A stretch of DNA of 64,000 bases from Phlegmacium glaucopus (Eukaryota; Basidiomycota; Agaricomycetes; Agaricales; Cortinariaceae). The stretch covers positions 1 through 64,000 of the forward strand of contig MU130017.1 of NCBI GenBank assembly GCA_015039465.1, written 5' to 3'. The position numbers were made by a program, and so were the translations under genes. Below the pieces are notes generated by a model that saw only the letters and a list, made by a program, of their open reading frames with translations, was not told where the DNA came from and did not search any database. This document shows, one piece after another, positions 56,001-64,000 of this stretch (position 1 is its first letter; every line of letters begins with the position of its first letter).

Positions 56001-57305
56001 AGTGCTGGTGATGATGTGACCTGGAAGGTAAGGAATGAACTTCAAACCGAGTCCTTTCTACGTCTCGCAATACGGCCATTTTCATGGAAATAGAGCCACG
56101 ACTAGCAACTGTCTCATCGTCTTGATGGCGGTAATCTATAAGAAGTATCTTAGCAAAAGAATAAATTCTGGATATTAATTTAAAAACGTACATGACAAAA
56201 CTCCACCTTTAAGAACAAACCATCGAGTGTTGTATCCTTTGGCAACATTGGTATATTTGTTGAGATATCCTTTTAATATAGGAGGTTCGGTTAGAGGAGC
56301 AGGATTAGGTATTAAAGTTTTATCGTGATTAGCGACTAAAAAGATAAATGTAAGTGTTATGACCCACTGTCATGTTAGTGGTTAAACATACATTGTCGCA
56401 GAAACACTTTGACACGATCATCTTTACCGGCACCTTCATGAGCCATCTTGCCCTTGCGATTCCTGACAAAGATGTCTGCGCCTGCGCGTACTGCTAGCTC
56501 AATAAGACGCAGGTCTTTGCGACGGGCAGCTTCGTGCAGGAGAGAAGTACCCGAATCGTCGTCGAGATACGAGAGGTCCAAAAATGTGACTCTGGGAGAT
56601 TCCAGGAGCTGGATGAGACCGGGGGAGGGAAGTTCTGAGTGAGGAGAGAGTATATAGCTTCTGAGAAGGGATCTGTAAGACGCGTTAAGAAATGAGCGGG
56701 AATCTGAATCAATTCTTGTGGTCAACGTTTTGAGAAGGATGGGATGACAGGGAATAGGTACCGTCGATAGCCCGAGTAATTTCTTTCCCTCGAGCTACAT
56801 CTCTACACGTCTTCCCTTGACTATCTCGGAGGCTATCGTCGATATTCTCCTGCTCCAGAAGTAAGTTGACCACATCAACACGACCCAGGCATGCCGCCAG
56901 GTGTAACGGCGTCGTTCCAGACCCAGGTGGATGAACCCCATTGGGCGAGATTGCACGATGAGAGAGTAGAAGTTGAACAGTGGACACTAGTTGTTATAAA
57001 AATTTTCAGCTGACCGACTTGAGTGGCAACTCAACAATCAACTGAATAACTAACCTGAACCACACCTAACCGCAAGATGCAATGCTGCTGCTCCTGTATC
57101 TAAGCTTCCATCGGTAGATTTCTGTTTATCTTTGCTGATCTCTAGGAGAAACGGATGAATGGCGGCCGGGTCTCCTGAACATTTGATCAGCCGTAATTAC
57201 ACAAGCGCGCCGAATGAAGCATAGATTACCGCTGCGTAGAGCAGATAGGAGTTTAACTTGGTAAAGTGGTTCGACTATATATATGGTCTCAGTGGAGGGC
57301 ATCAT
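53009..57305 (-). CDS. Oxysterol-binding protein: ankyrin repeats, PH, FFAT, ORD (Osh1/Osh2-like)
   Basis: Start ATG at 57305 opens [14 protein letters not shown], spliced to [12 protein letters not shown]. Ankyrin repeats follow ([40 protein letters not shown]). A PH domain lies around 56260-55890 (RWFVLKGG..., [19 protein letters not shown]). A disordered linker carries the FFAT motif EFFDAIE (54799-54819), preceded by acidic residues. The lipid-transfer domain follows, with [20 protein letters not shown] (54116-54139) and [11 protein letters not shown], ending at 53009. Over ten short introns. FFAT binds VAP/Scs2 at the ER and PH binds phosphoinositides, so it should move sterol or PI4P at ER contact sites. 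All hallmark motifs are present. It appears intact. Confidence 0.94.
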
Positions 57306-58960
57306 CTAGCTGAACTGTTCTCGGCTCACTGGTATGATTGATATGGATTGAATCGAGATTTGGAGCCGAGCTCAACTCTGCCATAATATTCGAGACGCCC
57401 TAGGTAACGATAGGCGTTTCTTGAAGTATGTCTTGCAACAGGGTTGTTGGGGAAGGTAGCAAGAGATCAATAAATATGGAGGACATGTCCTCTTTTGTTG
57501 GGGTAACACCCGCACGTGATCCGCAGGGTTTCTAAAAGGACAGCTTCAATGCGATGCTAGGAGAAGATGCGAACAGTAACAAATTAAAGGTACTTACTGG
57601 TTGGTATCTATAGGATCTGTTTTGATGCCTTTGGATGACGGCTTTGGTCTGAAATGAACTTTGTAACGAGTTGTGCAACGCCTGCGAGTCACGCCGCACA
57701 GTGCTGCAAGAGTTTTCAACGATCACTTGCCTCTCTCGACGCTTGTGAGGAGAGTTGCACCTCCTGCACATTCAAGCGCTGGACCATGGCGAAGACGAAG
57801 ATATTTTACATAGAATCGTATCAACCCGGCGCGTGAAATCAGACTATAGGTGAGTGTTCCGTTAGTTGAATAAAAATAAAAATTTAACACGAACCTCCTG
57901 GTCAGTCTGTATGACGGCGGGAGATGGGTAATTCTTTGTTGAGAACAGTGTTGATCCTTTGTAGCTGTGGCTATATTCTAGAGGATTGTTCCCTTCAAGT
58001 TGTCGTGCACACAATTCTCCCTCTCTCTCCACCAGTAATGAACGGAGTGCTCAGACCCTGTTCAGCGAATTCAACGCCTCGTTCAACCCCCTTGTGTCCA
58101 CCTTTACCAGATCCACAACTTATCTTTTCGCTGAAACTAAGGCCTTGAATGTTTTCAACTATTTCTCCACATCAACAAAAACGTCAAGCTATCTGTTCGA
58201 TCCTATAAACATCAGACGCAACCTCCTCATTCTACTCCAATCAACCTCTCCCAAACCCACAACTTACATTTTCTCCGAAGCTACGGCCCTCAAGGCCTTC
58301 AAATACTTCTCCAAATCAACAAAAACATCATGAAGTCAGCCATCCCGAAACTCCATAAATCAGACGCAACCTCAAGCTCTGATTATCAAGAAAGAGGAGA
58401 CCACCGTTTCGAATTTATCTACTTCGTCTGCTATACCTACGAGATCTCCAACACCCCACCCGCCTCCATCCTCAATCAAATTTCAAATAAATCTGTCAAC
58501 CTCTCCGAGTCAGGATGGAAACAGAATTCTGTTTCCACTCTACCTTAGAGACGAGCTCTTGATGAGTTTCATTGCAAGCAAGGCCATCGCGGATAGTTGC
58601 GGTTTTCGATATACTCACTACAGCACAAGTTGGAGATTCCGAAAAAGGTCGAGAACATTTGATAGAAAATATTTATGGAATTGACAATTGACACAAATAT
58701 AGAAACATCAACTATTGACTTCACGTCTTGATGCTATGACCAAAGAACTCGCTCGTGAGACTACATACCGTGATACAACCCTCTTCCCCCTGGCTAACGT
58801 GTAAACGCTCCAGATAAGAAAATATTACAGCCCAAGATCGTATCTGCTCCGTCCAAGAGAATACTGGATAAGTCTCCAATCGAGTCGACGAGGTACACAA
58901 AATGCTAATGGACGAGTGGGCGTTCTAAGTTTCCCCCCGTCCGAAGCATGAAGAAAAAAA
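57306..58960. other. Upstream region of the OSBP gene with one repeat-bearing small ORF
   Basis: The frame 57986-58333 (+, 115 codons) contains an internal repeat: TTYLFAETKALNVFNYFSTS and TTYIFSEATALKAFKYFSKS, each followed by TKTS. I recognise no family. It has no clear promoter, and neighbouring frames in other phases share the DNA repeat. It may be a lineage-specific short gene or a decayed one. Confidence 0.35.
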
Positions 58961-60350
58961 ATGTCTCGTCATCAACTAGCAGACGGCTTACGATACGATT
59001 CTTCAAGTCGAAGTACGCCTATTATTTCTTCTTTCACAGCTGGCATACCTTCAAAATCCCGTTTCAACGGCGCTCCACTGAGTCCACTCGCCGGTCATAC
59101 TGAAGGCAAGCTATCAGTAGAAGCTACTACTGCTGAAATGCCGTCTTTAGAAGAAAAAATTGAAAGTGACCAAAGATTGCTGCAGAGAGGAAGGAAGCGA
59201 GCCGGGAATTGTCCCTGATTCGGTTGGAGAAACAAGGGGAGGCTATGATGGCTATGATTTTCCAAGTTGGGCAAGAAACTATTGCTGCTCTGAAGAGAGA
59301 AAACCATCGTCTCGAAGAGCTCGATTATGAGATGCGACAATGGCGTCAGGAGAAAAGAGCATGGGAACAGGAAGAGGAACGTGCTGAATGGAAGGAGCAA
59401 GGTAAGGAAGCATAGGCTCTCCAACCCCGCCTAGCTGACATGGAGACGAAAACAGTAGAAGTGGTTGAGCAAAGATTCGGGACACCAGTCCAACGCTAGC
59501 TCGCGGAAAGGACGAATGAGAAAATGAAAGACCTTGCGAGGTTACATGATGGTACGGATCAACTACGAGAAGATGGTACGGCGTTACATGCTGGCGAGGA
59601 AATCAACGCCGGACTGTCACTGTATTGCAAGACCTAATAAGTAGGTATGGGTATGGAATCGCGCCTTTCTCGAGGGATTCATCGTTACAAGGACTCCTAA
59701 ACGCTATCCGGATGAATATCCAGATTGTGCAGACCAAATTAGAGACGTATGCGAGAGCGAAATTGGAATGGGATGTTCTGAGGAGGAGATTGGAGGATGA
59801 TGTAAGGAGTGGGTTGGATAAGAGAGAAACATTGTATCGCGAACTTGAAGATGCACGAAGGGAATGCTACCAGGAAAGATTCGTGGTGTCAATGCTGACG
59901 GTAAGAATTTTATTTATCCCTCCCGGCGATCCGAACTTATGTATTGTCTACGCGTGTTCCCTATCGTACTAGCTTGCCCACACCTGCCAGCTCCCATAGC
60001 CGAGGTCCTGTATCCCCCCCCTCGACATGCGATCCCTCAAAGCCCCCAACGACGCAACATATCAAACCGCCACATTTTCCCCAAAACCAGGCAACAATAG
60101 CAACAATGGAACGTTCACCATCGAAGAAGTATTTTGCGGACCAAGTCATGGCGTTGATCAATGATGATAGAACGTTTAATGAGACGCTGGTGAGGTTAAC
60201 CCAGGCGCACGACCTGTTAAGAAGAATGCAGCCAAGGCACAGGAGTTGGCTATGGATGGGACGCTTGCGTTGAAATTTTATCAGAAACATGTTAAGACGA
60301 TCGAAGAGAGAGGAACATGGGAATGGTTGCGAAGTAGGATGCTAGTAAGT
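58961..60350 (+). pseudogene. Coiled-coil protein, broken by a frameshift and stops
   Basis: A start at 58961 reads MSRHQLADGLRYDSSSRS. At about 59180 the sense continues in another frame as LSLIRLEKQGEAMMAMIF, REEL-type coiled coil (RLEELDYEMRQWRQEKRAWE), a TAG near 59413, another near 59498, then KLETYARAKLEWDVLRRRLE at 59740 and KFYQKHVKTIEERGTWEWLR near 60275. The charged heptad-like pattern is continuous across these breaks, so the stops are lesions. I do not recognise the family. Introns (for example GTAAGA near 59899) are retained. Confidence 0.6.
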
Positions 60351-60419
60351 TACGAGTTATATAGCTTATCCTCCTGATATTAATTAAAGAAGCGTTTCGC
60401 CAACCAAGGGACAGAGAAA

Positions 60420-60650
60420 TTTTAACGCACCCATGATATTGTGTGTCCATCTTCGCGCAAGCATAAATACAACCAAGAAACAGTCGGTTGCTTCGAAGTT
60501 GTCAGATGAAGCTGGCCAAGAATGTGATTTCGCCCTGAATGAAATCCTTAACAAAATGGTGCAATTTGTATATGCGGAATATATCCAATTTATTCCTGCC
60601 GTCATTATCGACAGTTGACCCGACCAATTCGCAGTATACAGTACTGAGAC
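60420..60650 (+). repeat. Dispersed repeat, copy 1
   Basis: Aligns with 63066-63275: shared GTGTCCATC, CGCGCAAGCAT, TTTGTATATGCGGAATA and CCAATTTATTCCTGCC words with indels between. Copy 1 contains sequence absent from copy 2 in the middle. A frame on the minus strand (60384-60827) exists only because of this repeat, and its C-terminal portion differs in copy 2. Confidence 0.75.
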
Positions 60651-61389
60651 CCCGAGGATACGTCCCGGTGCAAGTACAACCGGTGGAGGAAAACGACTTC
60701 CCAATGCATCCTTTGTTTCACTCGACCAAAACCAACTCATTATTTCTTTTTTTTTATCTGCGCTCCCTATTTTTGTTAAAATGGAATAGTCTGGTGGTCT
60801 GCATGGCTCGCTCATATACGACCCCATCCACTAACAGTGGGAGTTTGTCTTGTTCTTTTTTAAGTTTCAAAATTCAAAGCCCCCGATGAAATTCGTGCCT
60901 GGCAATCTTTTTTTTCCCCTCCAAGGTGTTATAACCCGACGCGTCAACAGCACAGAGTAGCCAAGGTGACTCTAGGAATCACGCTGAAGACCAAGAAAGG
61001 ACGAGGATAAGATGGGAAGAGCAACTAGCATTCCAGAGAGCATTGACCGGTGTTTCTTCGGCTGAATATGTGCATCAAGAAAAAGAAATCGCCACACCGT
61101 CTGTGGAGGGCGAAAAATTGGGCTGGAATGCAAGGTAAAAGAGGTTGAACGATGGTGTACCACGCCTCCAGATGGCCTCTGGAACTACGGGGCATTTGAC
61201 GTAGGGTGCTTTCGAGCGAGAACATTAACAGAAGAAGAACTGAGATAGAGTCATTGAATACAGCTCAACCTGCGGGTAGAAGTCAACGAACAATGCTAGT
61301 TTGCCTGTGACGCCACTCGTTAGTAACTTATTGAAACGGCAAGTTGGATGATCAAGAATATGATGAAAAAAGAATTAGTGGCATCAGCA

Positions 61390-61640
61390 TTTTGGCAAAA
61401 TAGATTCCGGGTTTTCATTGGTTTTCACTGGTCTCCGGGTTTCAGGAAACCCAGAAACCTAGAAACCCAGAAACACTAATGCTGGACACTACGCAGTAGA
61501 TATTTCTTTGTAAAATTTAGACCCCAAGCAGGTTTCCAGAAAATTGAACATAGGTTTCCGAGTTTTCTAGTTTCCAGGTTTCAACTGGTTTTTGCTCGGT
61601 TTCCTTGGTTGCTCACGTTGAGAAACCCGTGGAAACTATT
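61390..61640. repeat. GGTTTC/GAAACC-rich tract
   Basis: Many GGTTTC, GGGTTTC and GAAACCCAG words in both orientations (for example GGGTTTCAGGAAACCC near 61438). It is probably low-complexity or the end of a repetitive element. No ORF. Confidence 0.6.
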
Positions 61641-61981
61641 TTCCTTAAATACTGATAGGCTATGAGTCTGAGTCGACGAAGCATTTGTAAATAGTTAGCT
61701 GCACGGGGACGTGTTTGAGTATATATGGTGTGTGGTTTGTGGCCTGAACCATCTATATTTTGGTTTTATAACATGACAGTTACATTCATTAACAGTCTCC
61801 TTAACGGCACCTTGAACCACCTCCCAACACTCCATTCCAGAATGGTTCATACGATACAGCAAGAATTCAAAATGGACTCCAGAATCATTTATACAAGAGG
61901 GGAATGATCTGTGGGCCCTTTAATTACATAGTCTGAACAAGGGGAGAACTCACTTTTCACAGGCTGATTATGAACCAGGCG

Positions 61982-62403
61982 TCAGACATTCTTCTTCATT
62001 CCCGCTTTTGCCTTGATAGCACGTTTGTCGAGTTCGTCAGGTTCTTGTTCTTCCAACTTAGATTTACGACCTTTGTCAACCCTGATAGGGTTGTTTCTGC
62101 CTCCCTCGTCGGGGCCAGCTGCAGGCTGTACCGGTTTTCCGCGATATTCGCTGAAAGACAAATACATCAATTTGACCTCTGCATAAAAAAAATGGACATA
62201 CTAGGGAAACGGCGGAGGTCCTTCATCCGAGTCATCTCCCAAATCCTCGTTTTCGTCGACAATAGCTGCCACAACGGGTGAGGACAATGAAAGAATGAGC
62301 ACAAGTCACATAGGTCCGTACACTTGTTCCCGATAGCTTCAGCAACAGTTGCGTCCTTTTTATTGGTCGCTTCAGAGTAGTCGGTGACAGGGAGGTCGCC
62401 CAT
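61982..62403 (-). CDS. Small hypothetical protein, acidic N half and basic C half
   Basis: Three exons by eye give about 108 residues. Exon 1 starts MGDLPVTDYSEATNKKD; a 44-bp intron (GTGACT..GCAG) is followed by the acidic stretch IVDENEDLGDDSDEGPPPF. A second intron of about 50 bp (GTATGT..TCAG) joins to EYRGKPVQPAAGPDEGG and a Lys-rich tail ending AGMKKNV. Phase is continuous and the stop is shared with the long minus frame at 61982. No domain is recognised. The bipolar charge suggests a nucleic-acid or chaperone-associated small protein, which is inference. Exon ends are approximate. Confidence 0.55.
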
Positions 62404-63065
62404 TTTTTAATTCGCGGATATTTGAACTTCAAACACAGAAGACAGGTATCCTATCAGTAACCGACATCAAATGAGAGGAAGCGACTCACTTCTGTGTTAC
62501 TTGAGAGAGAGCGGGGTAATCCTTGGGGAACAATTGGTGGTGGAGCGAGTCAGAAGTGTTTGGCGCTGGGTAATTTGAAATCTTTGACTTTTATACCTTT
62601 AGGCGCCCCCCTGTTCCGGTGGGATCGATGGATATATAATAAAAGAGTCCCATGTTGGAAGGTCAGTTCCAAACTTTTGGGCCCTTCTAGCAGCTATGTC
62701 TAAATCTAACTGATCAGAGCAATTAAATGGCGTTTCTCCGGCTCAGTATCTACAAGAGGGAACTTGAAGCTGACAAACAATCGGGCCAGAAGGAATGCCG
62801 AAGAGCTTTCACAACTTCAAATGGCCCGAAACTCCTTAGCACTTTGAGACCGCCAATCATAAAAGTCAACTGGGTGTTGCCAGTGGACGCAGCTAACATA
62901 TAGTAACTGGTCGAGTTCATCTTTCAGCTCAATATGATGCTGTTGAGATCAAAATAAATAGAAGGAAGTTGATTGTAAGCTGTCCTGAGACAGTGGAGAG
63001 TTTACGGTCCGTCTCTTATCACGTGGCGTCAGAAAGTTCTTATGTAATCTTCGGACTTTGAATTT
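62404..63065. other. Upstream region, no gene seen
   Basis: Probable promoter side of the small protein gene. Frames are short and without domains. Confidence 0.4.
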
Positions 63066-63275
63066 TTCCAACTGGTGTCCATCCTCGCGCAAGCATGAAC
63101 ATAACCAAGAAAACAGTTGGTTGAAGGAAAATCTTTGAAGTCGTCAGAGGAAGCACAGGTGCCCAAAACCGATTTGCGGTATTGTGCAATGGTGAAATTT
63201 GTATATGCGGAATACATCCAATTTATTCCTGCCATCATTATCGACAATTGACCCGACCAGTTTGCAGTATAGTAT
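63066..63275 (+). repeat. Dispersed repeat, copy 2
   Basis: Direct-orientation partner of 60420-60650, 2.65 kb apart. The best block is TTTGTATATGCGGAATACAT onward to CGACAATTGACCCGACC. Confidence 0.75.
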
Positions 63276-64000
63276 CGAGGAAGAGCTTGCATTGTTGATG
63301 TAGATATTCGACCTATCAGTGCAGAACAACGCCAAATATTTTTTTGCTGTCATGTAGTACATTAGCAACGGCGGCGTCTTCTGAAAATTTAATTATAACT
63401 AACCCGTTTCCTATTCAGAACTTTGGTGTCGAAGGTAAGGCCTGCGCCGGCATTAGGAAGTAGGGATTTTCGCAGCCTGGCTTTTCCCCAGACGCTGCGG
63501 GTGTAAGGCGCATCTACCCATCTCGGGATCGTGATTTTCAATGCTGTTGCATACAGCGTATAGGTAGGAGGCCCAAGGGTGAGGAGCAGTGGTGTAGAGC
63601 ATGTCGATCAGGCCAAGGTTCAATCACAAATTGAAAAGGACGGCCAGCAGACTTGGCGGGGGAGTGGTCCTCGCCATGTCTAGAATGAGATACAGTGTTT
63701 AGTCGTTTGTCACAGGGTGGTGGCCGCATCTCATGAAAAAAAGTTACTCACAATTAGCGAAGCGGTCGAGGCTCATTTCCTGTAAAGGCCATGAGTGCAA
63801 GATCCAAAGGGAAATCCAGGGGAAATCTACAAGTCTTTGGCATAGAAATCTGTCTCAGATATCTCTACGATGAAGGTATAATTCCTCGGGGTTTGCAAAT
63901 TTCCAGGAAGATGAAAGTAGGTAAGACATGGTGGTAGATTTTCATGAAACTCACAACCGACCGAGGTTTTCAGAAAGGCGAAAAAAAAATTACTACTAAT
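63276..64000. other. Right edge, no gene seen
   Basis: No frame longer than about 75 codons and no recognised motif. A gene could continue beyond the window. Confidence 0.4.

Noticed and set aside
60384..60827. 147-codon minus-strand ORF with a related ORF at 63029-63292
   Set aside because: The similarity is explained by the dispersed DNA repeat; the frames diverge immediately outside it.

Overview
This window reads as nuclear DNA of a mushroom-forming basidiomycete (Agaricomycetes). The basis is dense short introns of about 45-70 bp with GT..CTRAY..YAG signals, a Helitron protein with a C-terminal cysteine-protease-like domain, a Ty3-type LTR element with a zinc-knuckle Gag, a Myb/SANT-like transposon-associated gene, a basidiomycete F-box gene with decayed copies, and an ankyrin-PH-ORD oxysterol-binding protein. 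No rRNA, tRNA or CRISPR was found. Intron-split models were spliced by eye and junctions may be off by a base or so.

Layout. 1-12.2 kb: a long Helitron replicase-helicase ORF open at the left edge, followed at once by a train of broken host gene fragments: a secreted-protein gene plus GMC-oxidoreductase 3' ends that are a second copy of 27.45-29.17 kb, a kelch-like pseudogene, and a STAND/NLR-type N-terminal fragment. 12.4-16.2 kb: an unrecognised, extremely intron-dense gene containing about 32 tandem 67-bp units, each an intron-like 64 bp plus a one-codon microexon, then three copies of an exon block. 16.6-17.65 kb: a tRNA-derived SINE candidate, a CAA/CCA tract, and six GC-rich hairpins each followed by a T-rich run. 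17.8-26 kb: a Myb/SANT-like gene broken by a 5,993-bp LTR retrotransposon (585-bp LTRs, CCATA target duplication) and by two palindrome-rich inserts that share one modular plan but have different core sequences.

27-31 kb: an intact secreted protein gene convergent with an intact GMC oxidoreductase (the parent of the copy at 7.3-8.9 kb). 33.9-35.9 kb: a Zn2Cys6 regulator with glutamine-rich flanks, between two long apparently gene-free stretches. 40.8-42.0 kb: a short-chain dehydrogenase with a 7-nt exon. 43.6-50.8 kb: an F-box gene followed by degenerate copies that carry near-perfect inverted duplications absent from the parent. 50.9-57.3 kb: a multi-pass membrane protein of unknown role and the oxysterol-binding protein, both on the minus strand. 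58.9-64 kb: a coiled-coil pseudogene, a dispersed repeat pair and one small acidic/basic protein gene.

The conserved single-copy genes at the right are ordinary housekeeping or regulatory genes. The left 26 kb and the F-box array are repeat-rich accessory DNA. The three signals most worth following are the tandem intron/microexon array, the fold-back duplications in the F-box copies, and the modular palindromic inserts.
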